From: Prevotella sp.
GTDB taxonomy: Bacteria; Bacteroidota; Bacteroidia; Bacteroidales; Bacteroidaceae
Reading direction: 5' to 3'
NCBI GenBank assembly: GCA_017619375.1
Contig: JAFZSL010000076.1
Coordinates: 1-54,636, forward strand
Length of the DNA: 54,636 nucleotides
How positions within the stretch are numbered: position 1 is the stretch's first letter; the number at the start of each line of letters is the position of its first letter. Made by a program: the position numbers and the translations under genes. Below, in pieces: positions 32,628 through 41,454 of this stretch. Under the pieces are notes generated by a model that worked only from the letters and a program-made list of their open reading frames with translations, did no database searches and was not told where the DNA came from.

Positions 32628-34082
32628 CTACTTGATGTTGTCCACCATGTTGAAGAGCCTCTTCCACCTGATTTTCGACCCCACGTTTTCGGGATTGATG
32701 GAAAGCCAGATGAAGATGGGTTTGCCCACGACGTGGTCCTCAGGGACGAATCCCCAGTAGCGTGAGTCGAGGGAGTTGTGGCGGTTGTCGCCCATCATCC
32801 AGTAATAGTCCATCTTGAAGGTGTATTCCGTCGTCTCCTTTCCATTGATGAAGATTTTCCCGTTCTTCACTTCCAGTTCATTCCCCTCATACACGCGGAT
32901 GGGTCTCTCATACACGGCGATATTGTCCATCGTGAGTTTAATGCTCTTTCCCTTGGCAGGAATCCAGATGGGACCGTAGTTGTCGCGAGTCCATCCCGTG
33001 TTGGCAGTCACCGGGTAGGTCTTCCCTTGGTCGGCCATGTCGGCATCGGTCACCATCTTCACCTCTTCCACGAGTTTGGTGTGCTTGGCGAGTTCCTCGG
33101 CCGCCCGCTTGGTCAATGGTATGTAAGCACCAGACAAGTCCTCATTGGTGATGCCAAGTTCCTCTTGCAACGGGTTGATCATGTTTTGCCATTCAATCGC
33201 CGAAAGGGCTTTATTGAACGACACCTTGTAAGAATACTGCACATTGTCAGGCTCCTTGTTGGGTTTTCCATCAAGATAGACGATTTTCTCCTTGATTTGC
33301 AAGGTCTGTCCCGGCAGTCCCACGCATCGTTTCACATAGTTCTCACGACGGTCGGTGGGCCTGGAATCGACGATGCCGAACTCTCCGGGATTGTCCTTGA
33401 CGACCTTTGCTCCCTCCGCCAACACCTTTTGGTAGAAGTCCCATTGCTGCTGCGATGTGAGAGAGTCATGCTTCACTTTGTTACCATAAGCATCCATGCC
33501 AAAGGCATAGCAGGTTTCATAATAGTCCTGTGCCTGGTATTTGTCGGCCATCATCACGGTGTCTCCTGCAGGATAGTTGAACACCACGATGTCGTTGAGT
33601 TGCACGTCGCCGAAGCCCTTCACGCGCCTGTAGTCCCACTGCGGCCATTCAATGTATGACTTGGAGTTGAAGATGGGCAGCGTGTGTTGTGTGAGAGGCA
33701 TGGTGAGCGGTGTTTGCGGTATCCTCGGTCCATAACTCATCTTGCTGACGAAGAGATAGTCGCCCCTGAGGAGGGATTTTTCCAGTGAACTGGACGGGAT
33801 GACATAGTTTTGAAAGAAGAAAATGTTGATGAAGTAAACGGCAATGAGTGCGAAGATGATGGCATCGACCCAACTCATGATGAACCTCACGGGGCCGGAG
33901 GAGTCCTTCCACCATTGCCAATTGATTTTCTTGGAGATGTATGCGTCGTAGATGAATGGCACGACGATAAGTCCCAGCCAACTCTTCACCCAGAAGAGGA
34001 AGATGAGGTAAAGGACGAGGACGATGATGAACTTCGTCCATTGCACTTTCATATTGAGGTTTGCCTTACGCTTGTCTATCAT
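32628..34082 (-). CDS. lepB: signal peptidase I, long Bacteroidota type
   Basis: 484 residues, longer than the E. coli enzyme because of insertions typical of Bacteroidota. Two or three N-terminal membrane segments are followed by the catalytic Ser region (VIPSSSLEKSLLRGDYLFVSK), the Lys region (ENYVKRCVGLPGQTLQIKEK) and the C-terminal GDNRHNSLDSRYWGFVPEDHVVGKP box. It cleaves signal peptides on the periplasmic side of the inner membrane. It lies between dapB and aat; the dapB-lepB order is common in the order. Confidence 0.95.
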   Translation of the reverse strand: MIDKRKANLNMKVQWTKFIIVLVLYLIFLFWVKSWLGLIVVPFIYDAYISKKINWQWWKDSSGPVRFIMSWVDAIIFALIAVYFINIFFFQNYVIPSSSLEKSLLRGDYLFVSKMSYGPRIPQTPLTMPLTQHTLPIFNSKSYIEWPQWDYRRVKGFGDVQLNDIVVFNYPAGDTVMMADKYQAQDYYETCYAFGMDAYGNKVKHDSLTSQQQWDFYQKVLAEGAKVVKDNPGEFGIVDSRPTDRRENYVKRCVGLPGQTLQIKEKIVYLDGKPNKEPDNVQYSYKVSFNKALSAIEWQNMINPLQEELGITNEDLSGAYIPLTKRAAEELAKHTKLVEEVKMVTDADMADQGKTYPVTANTGWTRDNYGPIWIPAKGKSIKLTMDNIAVYERPIRVYEGNELEVKNGKIFINGKETTEYTFKMDYYWMMGDNRHNSLDSRYWGFVPEDHVVGKPIFIWLSINPENVGSKIRWKRLFNMVDNIK

Positions 34083-34090
34083 TTTTTATA

Positions 34091-34177
34091 GGAGTTAAAG
34101 GGGAGTTATAAAGGAGTTAAAGGGGAGTTATAGGGGAGTTAAAGGGGAGTTAAAGGGGAGTTAAAGGGGAGTTAAAG
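34091..34177. repeat. 11-base tandem repeat, about 8 units
   Basis: Degenerate units of the form GGGGAGTTAAA repeat between dapB and lepB, some with TATA or TATAAA in place of TAAA. The repeats sit directly upstream of the lepB start codon, where they replace any recognisable ribosome binding site. Confidence 0.85.
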
Positions 34178-34218
34178 AGAGTATGTTTGCTTCTTTCAAG
34201 AGTTAAAAGAGAGTATGT

Positions 34219-34974
34219 TTAAAACTGGAAAAGGTCGCTGGTGGTCAACAGGCCGCTGTGCTCTGCCGTGTATTCGGCGGCAAGGACTGCACCCAAGGCA
34301 AAACCTTTTCTGGAATGAGCGTCATGAGTGATGGTGATGCTGTCGGCGTCGGAATCATAGGTGATGGTGTGGATGCCAGGAACCTCGTCACGCCGGATGC
34401 TGCTCACCGCCACTTCGTCGGCCCCGCAGGAAGTATCGCCAGAGACCGTACCGTCCGGGGCAAGCAGCGTACCTTTCACCCAGCGGTTCTTCCGCCCGAT
34501 GTTCTCCACCAATTCCTCTGCCAGCGTGATGGCCGTCCCCGATGGTGCATCGAGTTTGTGCACATGGTGGGTCTCCACCATCTCCACGTCGTATTGCGGG
34601 AAGCGGTCCATGATGCGTGCAAGGTAACGGTTGACGGCGGAGAAGATGGCCACGCCGATGGAGAAGTTGGAGGCCCAGAAAAGCGTCTGGCCGCCCTCGG
34701 TACACAAGCGGCGCACCTCCTCGCCATGCTCCGTCATCCACCCGGTGGAGCCGGAAACGACTTTCACATTCTTGGCGAAAGCCTTGAGGTAATTGCCGTA
34801 TGCAGCGGTGGGTGAGGTGAACTCTATGGCCACGTCTGCGGAGGCGAAGGCCTCGGACTCAAATTCTTCCTGATTGTCGATGTCGATGATGCTGACTATC
34901 TCATGGCCTCTGGAGATGGCTATTTGCTCTATCATCTTCCCCATCTTGCCATAGCCAATCAATGCTATCTTCAT
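34219..34974 (-). CDS. dapB: 4-hydroxy-tetrahydrodipicolinate reductase
   Basis: 251 residues from MKIALIGYGKMGKM, which begins directly with the Rossmann motif; a 17-codon upstream extension is rejected since it covers the -7 element's leader. Catalytic His/Lys area: VETHHVHKLDAPSGTA. It reduces dihydrodipicolinate with NAD(P)H in lysine and diaminopimelate synthesis. First gene of the probable dapB-lepB-aat operon. Confidence 0.95.
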   Translation of the reverse strand: MKIALIGYGKMGKMIEQIAISRGHEIVSIIDIDNQEEFESEAFASADVAIEFTSPTAAYGNYLKAFAKNVKVVSGSTGWMTEHGEEVRRLCTEGGQTLFWASNFSIGVAIFSAVNRYLARIMDRFPQYDVEMVETHHVHKLDAPSGTAITLAEELVENIGRKNRWVKGTLLAPDGTVSGDTSCGADEVAVSSIRRDEVPGIHTITYDSDADSITITHDAHSRKGFALGAVLAAEYTAEHSGLLTTSDLFQF

Positions 34975-35006
34975 ATGTCTGATGTTTGTGATTGCAGAAT
35001 AATGGA

Positions 35007-35014
35007 CAAAGGTA
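35007..35014 (-). promoter_or_regulatory. -7 promoter element of dapB
   Basis: TACCTTTG on the minus strand, 33 bases before the start codon. No -33 at the expected spacing. Confidence 0.5.
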
Positions 35015-35090
35015 GTCAATTTCAAGCACTTTTCCGCCCTTTGGAATATTAAAAAATGCGAAACAGCATCTTAAGACAGGAGAACACGCC

Positions 35091-35486
35091 CTATTTGCCA
35101 TTCACGTCGGGGTCTTCCACGTCACCAGGTCCCATATCTCCGCCACCTTCAAGAATCATGGCGATGATGAGCGCCACATCGGCCACGTTGATATCCCCGT
35201 CGACATTCATATCGGAGTTGGCAGCGATGAAACCGACGGCCGGGCCACCCAACACCTTGTCGACCACGAGCATCGCATCTGACACATTGATTTCTCCGTC
35301 GCCGTTGGCATCACCTTTTAAGATTGAAGATTGAAGATTGAAAATTGGAAATTGGAGATTGGAGATTGAAGATTGAAAATTGGAACTTGAAAATTGGCTC
35401 TGCACTCCTTCAAAGGGACACGCCCATGTTACCGCCATCAGAGAGAAGGCGAAAGAGATAACAAGGAGTGCGGAGTAACGTTTCAT
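35091..35486 (-). CDS. secreted dockerin type I domain protein
   Basis: 131 residues from MKRYSALLVISFAFSLMAVTWA, a signal peptide ending near residue 17-20. Next comes a Ser/Gln/Phe/Asn/Leu-rich linker of about 28 residues in imperfect 7-residue repeats (QFSSSNF, QSSISNL, QFPIFNL). Then a dockerin pair: GDANGDGEINVSDAMLVVD and SDMNVDGDINVADVALII, both with the Ca-binding DxNxDG pattern. The protein is almost nothing but signal, linker and dockerin. The linker is encoded by an 11-unit DNA heptamer array. No cohesin is in the window; Prevotella dockerin-like domains often occur without cellulosomes. Confidence 0.75.
   Translation of the reverse strand: MKRYSALLVISFAFSLMAVTWACPFEGVQSQFSSSNFQSSISNLQFPIFNLQSSILKGDANGDGEINVSDAMLVVDKVLGGPAVGFIAANSDMNVDGDINVADVALIIAMILEGGGDMGPGDVEDPDVNGK
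35321..35397. repeat. heptamer array inside the dockerin gene, 11 units
   Basis: Eleven contiguous 7-base units: AGATTGA five times, AAATTGG four times, plus AGATTGG and AACTTGA. Because 7 is not a multiple of 3, gain or loss of a unit would shift the reading frame between signal peptide and dockerin. The same heptamer family is found at 141-168 and 3588-3615. Confidence 0.9.
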
Positions 35487-35630
35487 GGATGGTAGCATGG
35501 ATGTTTGACATGCAAAAATAGTAAATTCTCGTGTAAAATGCAAAATTTCAAGGAGAAAATGAAACGGGAAGCAGTGGTCCAAGGACGCACGAGCAAATTG
35601 GCGGCAAGCGAAAGCGCCTCAATTTTTAAG

Positions 35631-35668
35631 AAAAAAGTTCCCCACAGGCTCTCTGGCCTGCGGGGAAC
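35631..35668 (-). terminator. intrinsic terminator of secDF
   Basis: On the minus strand GTTCCCCGCAGGC, loop CAGAGA, GCCTGTGGGGAAC (one G-U pair) is followed by TTTTTT. It lies about 28 bases after the secDF stop codon. Confidence 0.9.
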
Positions 35669-35695
35669 TATCGTTGTGTGAGTGATTGTCAAGTC

Positions 35696-38600
35696 TTATT
35701 TCTTGAGTTTCTTGGTATTGGCATTCACCTCTTCTACCAATGCATCCTCATTCTTGATCTTGCGACCCATGGTGATATAAGCGGTGGGAGCTGCGATGAA
35801 GATGGACGACAGCGTACCGAAGATAACACCCAGAATCATGGCGAAGGAGAAGCTTCTGATGCTTGCTCCACCGAAGATGAAGATACAGAGCAGCACGATG
35901 AGCGTCGACACAGAGGTGTTGATGGTACGTGCAAGTGTCTGGTTGAGCGAGTCGTTGAAGAGTGTCTGCAACTCACGTTTCTTGTATAGTCTGAGGTTCT
36001 CACGTACACGGTCGAAGACCACCACCTTGTCGTTGATGGAGTAACCAATCACGGTAAGGATGGCACCGATGAACGTCTGGTCGATTTCCAAGGAGAAGGG
36101 AACGATACCCCAAAGAGCGGAGAAGAAACCGATGACGATGAGGGTGTCGAAAGCCAACGCCACGATGGAACCGATGGAGAATGCCACGTTGCGGAAACGG
36201 AGAAGGATGTAGAGGAAGATGGCGATCAAGGCGACGATGACACTGATGATGGCCTTGTTGGTGACATCACGAGCGATGGAAGGTCCTACCTTCGTACTGC
36301 TGATGATGGAGCCACCCTCGCGCACGTCGGGGTTCTTGAAATCAGCCTCCGAAGCCTGTGTGACGATGCCAGACTTCTTCAAGGCATTGAAGAGGATGGT
36401 TTCTGCCTCGTCGTCAACCGTCGGGCTGTTGGACTCGATGTTCCAGTTGGTGGACACGCGGATGGTCTTTCCGTCGGTACCGAGAGCGATGACGCTGGTG
36501 TTGGCCTCCTGGCCCTTCTTGCTGCCGATGGAATTGACAAATGCTCCTTGCAGGGCGGTGCGCACACTTTCCACCTCGGTCTGCTTATCCAAAGCCACCA
36601 CATAGTTGCGGCCACCGGTGAAATCAATACTCTTGCTCAGTCCGCGGAAGATGAAGAATGCAATGAAGATGAGTGCGAGGATACCCCAGATGGTGTACGA
36701 CCTCTTGTATCCACCCATGAAATTGAAGTGCTTGCCTTGCATGAAATTGCGTGAGATGGCAGTGGTGAAAGTGAGGTTGCGCCACTTACCCTTTTTCATC
36801 ATATACTCGTAGACAAGGCGTGTGAGGAACACGGCGGTGAAGAACGAGCAGCAGATACCGATGATGAGGGTGACAGCAAATCCCTTCACAGGTCCCGTAC
36901 CAATCAAGGCAAGGATGACACCTGTTATGATAGAGGTGAGGTTGGAGTCGAAGATGGCAGAGAAGGCGTTGCTGTATCCAGCCGTGAGCGCCTGCATGGT
37001 GTTCTTGCCTGCCTTCAACTCTTCCTTGGTGCGTTCATAGATAAGCACGTTGGCATCAACCGCCATACCAAGTGTAAGCACAATACCGGCGATGCCTGGC
37101 ATGGTCAGTGCTGACTGGAATGCCGCCAGGACACCCATGGTGAAGAAGAGGTTGATGATCAATGCGCAGTTGGCCATCATGCCCGGTATGAATCCATACA
37201 TGAGAATCATGTAGAGCATGAGCACGATGAAAGCCACGATGAAGGAGATGATACCCTGCTTGATGGACTGTGCACCAAGCGACGGTCCCACCACCTCTTC
37301 CTGCACGATGCGCACAGGTGCCTTCATACGTCCCGATTTGAGGGTGTTGGAGAGGTCCTTGGTGTCCTGGACAGTGAAATTGCCACTGATTTGGGAGTTG
37401 CCACCGGTGATTTCCTGATTGACATTAGGTGCGCTGTATACGAGGTCGTCGAGTACGATGGCCACGGGCTTGCCAATATTCTTCTTGGTGAGAGCCGCCC
37501 ACTCCTGAGCACCGATTTGGTTCATCTGCATGGTCACGACGGGCTTGCCGGTGAAATGGTCGTAATCGTCCTTGGCGCTCTCGATGACGTCGCCCTCGAG
37601 TGGTGCACGATCACCGATACCGGTCTTGCGGAGGCAGTAGAGTTCAAAAATGCGCTTTCCTACAGCAGGCTTGGCACCCCAGAGAAGTTTCACATCGGAG
37701 GGAAGGATGGATTTGGCCAGTTCCGTATGGATGAGTTTGTTGACAGCGGCGGTATCTACCACGTTGGCATAACCTACGACGCAATATTGGTCAGCACGCA
37801 GGTCGGTGAGCACACCCAGGAGGGGATGAGCCTTTTTGAAAGCCTCCCTGTCGGCATTGGCGGCATCAGCCTTTGACGCGCCAGCCTTGGAAGAGTCGTT
37901 CTTAGCCACTTCCTTCTTGATGGTAGCGGTGTCAGCCTTGGCCACTTCCTTCTTGATGGTAGCGGTGTCGGCCTCTGCCACGTCCTTCTTCACATCGGCG
38001 GAATCGGTGCCCTCGCCACTGAGCAGCCTGCTGTCAAGTTGCTGCAGATACGGGGTGACCTGTGCAGAGGGATAAGTCTCCCAGAACTCCAGGTTGGCAC
38101 TTCCTTGGAGGAGTTTGCGCATACGCTCCGGGTCGTTCACACCAGGCATTTCCACCATGATGCGGCCTTCCTGTCCTTCAAGCATCTGTATGTTGGGTTG
38201 CACGACGCCGAATTGGTCGATACGGTTGGTGATGACGTTTTTGGCATCCGCCACGGTTTCAGACACCTTTTGCCTGAGCACCTTCTCCACCTCTGCGTCG
38301 GAACTGTTGGTTTTCACATCAGGAAGTTGCTGTGTGGCGAAGACCTCGGCGAGATTGTGGCCAGGGGCATTCGCACGATAATGTTTGATGAAGAGAGTGA
38401 TGAAGTCTTCCTGTGTTACTTCCTCTTCCTCTTTGGCGGCCTTCATCGTCTTGGTGAAGGCTGCATCCTTCTTGTAGCCGGCGAGATTGTCCACCAGGTC
38501 GGGAACGGAGACTTCAAGGATGACGTTCATACCTCCCTTGAGGTCAAGTCCCAAGCCTACCTGTGTCTCCAAGCAGTCTTGATACGATTTCCAAAAATAC

Positions 38601-38764
38601 TTGACGGAGTCCTTGTAGTCCTGTTCAGCGACGACACCTTTGGCGGCCCTGATTTCAGCCGCCTTCTTGTCGATATAGTTCGTCGCCACCGAGAAGGACA
38701 AGTAGAAGATACTTGCCAGGGTCATCACGACCGCTACGAAAATTACAATACCTTTGTTTTGCAT
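35696..38764 (-). CDS. secDF: protein translocase subunit SecDF (fused)
   Basis: 1022 residues, fused SecD and SecF with about 12 membrane segments. SecD signature GLDLKGGMNVILEV lies near residue 70 and the membrane block after the large P1 domain begins GPSLGAQSIKQGIISF. SecF starts near residue 690 with the KSIDFTGGRNYV signature. It uses the proton gradient to complete Sec-dependent export. An unusual low-complexity stretch in the periplasmic part (about 259-310) is rich in Lys, Asp, Ala and Thr with two copies of KKEVAKADTATI-like units. Start, terminator and monocistronic context are clear. Confidence 0.95.
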   Translation of the reverse strand: MQNKGIVIFVAVVMTLASIFYLSFSVATNYIDKKAAEIRAAKGVVAEQDYKDSVKYFWKSYQDCLETQVGLGLDLKGGMNVILEVSVPDLVDNLAGYKKDAAFTKTMKAAKEEEEVTQEDFITLFIKHYRANAPGHNLAEVFATQQLPDVKTNSSDAEVEKVLRQKVSETVADAKNVITNRIDQFGVVQPNIQMLEGQEGRIMVEMPGVNDPERMRKLLQGSANLEFWETYPSAQVTPYLQQLDSRLLSGEGTDSADVKKDVAEADTATIKKEVAKADTATIKKEVAKNDSSKAGASKADAANADREAFKKAHPLLGVLTDLRADQYCVVGYANVVDTAAVNKLIHTELAKSILPSDVKLLWGAKPAVGKRIFELYCLRKTGIGDRAPLEGDVIESAKDDYDHFTGKPVVTMQMNQIGAQEWAALTKKNIGKPVAIVLDDLVYSAPNVNQEITGGNSQISGNFTVQDTKDLSNTLKSGRMKAPVRIVQEEVVGPSLGAQSIKQGIISFIVAFIVLMLYMILMYGFIPGMMANCALIINLFFTMGVLAAFQSALTMPGIAGIVLTLGMAVDANVLIYERTKEELKAGKNTMQALTAGYSNAFSAIFDSNLTSIITGVILALIGTGPVKGFAVTLIIGICCSFFTAVFLTRLVYEYMMKKGKWRNLTFTTAISRNFMQGKHFNFMGGYKRSYTIWGILALIFIAFFIFRGLSKSIDFTGGRNYVVALDKQTEVESVRTALQGAFVNSIGSKKGQEANTSVIALGTDGKTIRVSTNWNIESNSPTVDDEAETILFNALKKSGIVTQASEADFKNPDVREGGSIISSTKVGPSIARDVTNKAIISVIVALIAIFLYILLRFRNVAFSIGSIVALAFDTLIVIGFFSALWGIVPFSLEIDQTFIGAILTVIGYSINDKVVVFDRVRENLRLYKKRELQTLFNDSLNQTLARTINTSVSTLIVLLCIFIFGGASIRSFSFAMILGVIFGTLSSIFIAAPTAYITMGRKIKNEDALVEEVNANTKKLKK

Positions 38765-38817
38765 TTCTAATATAATAATTTAATATGTTGTATCTCGCCG
38801 TTTTGCGTAATAGGGTG

Positions 38818-38825
38818 CAAAGATA
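38818..38825 (-). promoter_or_regulatory. -7 promoter element of secDF
   Basis: TATCTTTG on the minus strand about 55 bases before the start codon. The -33 position lacks TTTG. Confidence 0.5.
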
Positions 38826-38874
38826 GTCATTTTTTCACTTTTGGGAAAATTTCTATCGGAATATTATTCTTTTT

Positions 38875-39963
38875 TTATCGTTTTGGGCGTTTTTTTATCC
38901 AAGCGGTAATGGGATAATGGTCTGACACATCTGTTTTATCATCAATTTCACACTTGATGGTTTCCAAGTCTTTGGAGCAGAAAATGTTGTCGATGCGCAC
39001 TTTCAGCCCATTGTTGTTAAAGGTGTATGCAAGCCCCGTCCCGGTGCTTTCATAGCAGTTGTCGAGCCATTGCGCCACACGGTGATAGGGATAGGAGTTT
39101 GGAGGGTCGTTGAAATCTCCACAAAGGATGGTGGTCATCCCCTTATGATTCTTCAGAAACGTTGCGACGGCATTGGCTTGCGACGCCCTCCTCCCCGACG
39201 CATAGCACAACTTCTTCATCAGCGAACCTTTCTCCCTGTCAATGTCTATCTTCCTTGTATTGATCATGGAACCGATTTCCTTTTTCTCGTTTTCCTTGAG
39301 AAAATTGCTTTCAAAATGGACGTTGCCCACGAGCACCGTGTCTCCTTCAACATTGATCAAGGCTGCCCCGCAAGTGTTTCTCTTGGCACCATAGACAATC
39401 CGCTCGGTGGCAAGGATGGGATACTTGCTGTGGAATGACACCGCCTCCATGCTTTCCCTTTTGATGGTCTCGGAATAAGGATACGCCTTGGCGAGGAGTT
39501 TTTCCAATTTCTTGCGTCCAGACGAACCGATATTGTCTTCTTGCAAGCACAAGATGTCGGCTTGATGATTGAGGATGTATTCCACGCAAGTGTTCAACAC
39601 CTCCTTCTTTTTAGGAGCAACGGAGTAGGCTGCCACATTGAAAGACATCACCTTGATGCCCTCTTCGTCGTGTGATTTGGGAAAATTGACAGGACAATAA
39701 GCCCTCACTGGCCCCCAGCAGAGCAACAGCCCGACAATGGGTATCAGCATGCGACGAGGACTAATGAAGAGCCAGACAAGGACAAAGAGCAGGTTGAGGG
39801 TCAAGGGTACAGGGAAAGCCAGTACGAACATTTCCAACCATGAATGATGCTCCGGACTGTAATGGCCTGCATAGCCACAGGCGCACATGGCTGCGATGAC
39901 CAGCACGTTGGCAGCCACGAGGATGTTGCGAACGAACTTTGTGACTTTTCGAAAGAATTTCAT
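38875..39963 (-). CDS. membrane-anchored EEP family (endonuclease/exonuclease/phosphatase) protein
   Basis: 362 residues. Three hydrophobic segments near the N-terminus (about 12-95) anchor it; the catalytic part follows outside. EEP motifs: SFNVAAYS, a Glu in LCLQEDN (metal ligand), GNVHFES, CGDFNDPP and the final SDHYPI. Similar proteins are common in Bacteroidota and are called endonuclease/exonuclease/phosphatase or metal-dependent hydrolase; substrate unknown. The start lies one base after the rhomboid stop, so the two genes are translationally linked. Confidence 0.85.
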   Translation of the reverse strand: MKFFRKVTKFVRNILVAANVLVIAAMCACGYAGHYSPEHHSWLEMFVLAFPVPLTLNLLFVLVWLFISPRRMLIPIVGLLLCWGPVRAYCPVNFPKSHDEEGIKVMSFNVAAYSVAPKKKEVLNTCVEYILNHQADILCLQEDNIGSSGRKKLEKLLAKAYPYSETIKRESMEAVSFHSKYPILATERIVYGAKRNTCGAALINVEGDTVLVGNVHFESNFLKENEKKEIGSMINTRKIDIDREKGSLMKKLCYASGRRASQANAVATFLKNHKGMTTILCGDFNDPPNSYPYHRVAQWLDNCYESTGTGLAYTFNNNGLKVRIDNIFCSKDLETIKCEIDDKTDVSDHYPITAWIKKRPKR

Positions 39964-39964
39964 C

Positions 39965-40879
39965 TCATCTCTTGTTGCTGCTGTCGAACAAGCGTTTCTT
40001 TTCCTCCTCGGTGAGGCTGGCGTAACCATTCTTCCGTATCTTGTCCAAGATGCGGTCTATCTCCTCCTCGGTGGCTTTCTTGTCGGCATTATAGTCCCAG
40101 TCTGTCTTGTGTCTGACGTCATCGGAGGAGTTGCTGTTCTTGCCCCAATTCCTGAAACGTTTGAAGAACTGCTCTCCACTGCTGCGCCCATAGGTCGAAC
40201 CTGCATAAGGATGTTTCTGCCAATACTTGATAAGGAAGAAGCCGAAAAGCATTCCACCGAGGTGGGCGAGGTGGGCCACGCCGTCTTGATAAGAGGTATA
40301 GGCCATGATTACCTCAATCGCGGCATATCCTATGACAAACCATTTCGCCTTGATAGGTACAGGCAGGGGGAAGATGAAGATGCGTTCCTCGGGGAAGGTC
40401 ATGCCGAAACCAAGGAGAATGGCGTATATCGCACCGGAGGCTCCCACGGTGGTCCAGCCATTGAGGCTGTTGGCCAAGGAGGCATCGTTCCACACGGTGG
40501 AGGTCAGGGTTGCGATGCCGATGTTGCTTGCCTTGGAAAGCAATTGGTAGAGTTCGATATATTGTGCGATTTCTTGCACTATTCCCGCTCCAATTCCGCA
40601 AAAAATGTAATAAAAAAGGAATTTCTTCGGCCCCCAGGTCCTTTCCATCACACACCCGAACATCCATAGTGCGAACATGTTGAAGAAGAGATGTGTCCAA
40701 CCACCATGCATGAACATGTAGGTGAAGAACTGATAAAGGTGGAAATCCGATGCCAGAAAAATGTGCAAGCCGAAGATGTCATTGATGTCGATGCCACGCA
40801 TGCTGAGCACCACATAGGCAAGGAATGCCAATATGTTAATTATCAGAAGGTTTTTTGTGACGGTTGGTATGCTATTCAT
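39965..40879 (-). CDS. rhomboid family intramembrane serine protease
   Basis: 304 residues from MNSIPTVTKN. Six membrane segments; the catalytic Ser in VGASGAIYAI (GxSG) and the His in VAHLAHLGGMLFGF form the dyad. An unusually long charged C-terminal tail (about 80 residues, DWDYNADKKATEEEIDRILDKI) is typical of Bacteroidota members. Rhomboids cut within or next to transmembrane helices; the substrate is unknown. Eleven upstream codons in frame are left out because the ATG chosen here lies in the expected position after the promoter. Confidence 0.9.
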   Translation of the reverse strand: MNSIPTVTKNLLIINILAFLAYVVLSMRGIDINDIFGLHIFLASDFHLYQFFTYMFMHGGWTHLFFNMFALWMFGCVMERTWGPKKFLFYYIFCGIGAGIVQEIAQYIELYQLLSKASNIGIATLTSTVWNDASLANSLNGWTTVGASGAIYAILLGFGMTFPEERIFIFPLPVPIKAKWFVIGYAAIEVIMAYTSYQDGVAHLAHLGGMLFGFFLIKYWQKHPYAGSTYGRSSGEQFFKRFRNWGKNSNSSDDVRHKTDWDYNADKKATEEEIDRILDKIRKNGYASLTEEEKKRLFDSSNKR

Positions 40880-40909
40880 TTTTGGTCTCCTTAAATTTGA
40901 AAAACTGGG

Positions 40910-40917
40910 CAAAATTA
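40910..40917 (-). promoter_or_regulatory. -7 promoter element of the rhomboid operon
   Basis: TAATTTTG on the minus strand 31 bases before the start codon; -33 element unclear. Confidence 0.45.
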
Positions 40918-40999
40918 CGAAAAATATCTTTTATTACGCACTCAATCAGCGTCATAGATGCATTTTTTCACTTTTTTACTCAAATTTTTCCGTTTTTTG

Positions 41000-41030
41000 T
41001 TTGAATTGTGAAATGATTCTTCTATATTTG
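41000..41030 (+). promoter_or_regulatory. consensus promoter of the HU gene
   Basis: TTTG (41000-41003), exactly 19 bases, TATATTTG (41023-41030). Leader of about 45 nt. Confidence 0.85.
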
Positions 41031-41082
41031 CGGAAAATTAATGACATTATTGTTTCACACCATCATTTTAAACCATAAAATT

Positions 41083-41355
41083 ATGAACAAGACAGAATTG
41101 ATCGACAAAATCGCAGTGAAGGCTGGTTTGACAAAAGCTGATTCAAAGAAGGCTTTGGACGCCACATTGGAAGCCATCAAAGAGGCCCTCGCAGCCAATG
41201 ACAAAGTTGCCTTGATCGGCTTTGGCACATTCAGTGTAAGTGTTCGCGCTGCTCGCGAAGGAATCAACCCCCGCACAAAGGAGAAGATCCAGATTGCAGA
41301 GAAGAAGGTGGCAAATTTCAAGGCAGGTGCCGACTTGGCCGACGCAATCGCTTAA
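41083..41355 (+). CDS. HU family DNA-binding protein
   Basis: 90 residues, exactly HU-sized. NKTELIDKIAVKAGLTKADSKKALDATLEAI and the DNA-arm motif GFGTFSVSVRAAREGINPRTKEKI are complete (IHF/HU signature GFGxF..R..R.G.NP). It bends and compacts DNA as a dimer. Strong promoter and strong terminator flank it, so it is a highly expressed single-gene unit. Confidence 0.97.
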   Translation: MNKTELIDKIAVKAGLTKADSKKALDATLEAIKEALAANDKVALIGFGTFSVSVRAAREGINPRTKEKIQIAEKKVANFKAGADLADAIA

Positions 41356-41381
41356 AATGTAAAGAAATTTCACAACATCCA

Positions 41382-41418
41382 ACGAGCGGGCTGCCAAAAG
41401 GCAACCCGCTCGTTTTGT
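41382..41418 (+). terminator. intrinsic terminator of the HU gene
   Basis: ACGAGCGGG with CCCGCTCGT (nine pairs), an inner TGCC/GGCA stem and a short AAAA loop, followed by TTTTGT. Confidence 0.88.
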
Positions 41419-41454
41419 AATATAGATCCTAGGAAGACTAGAAGCCCTTTGCTC

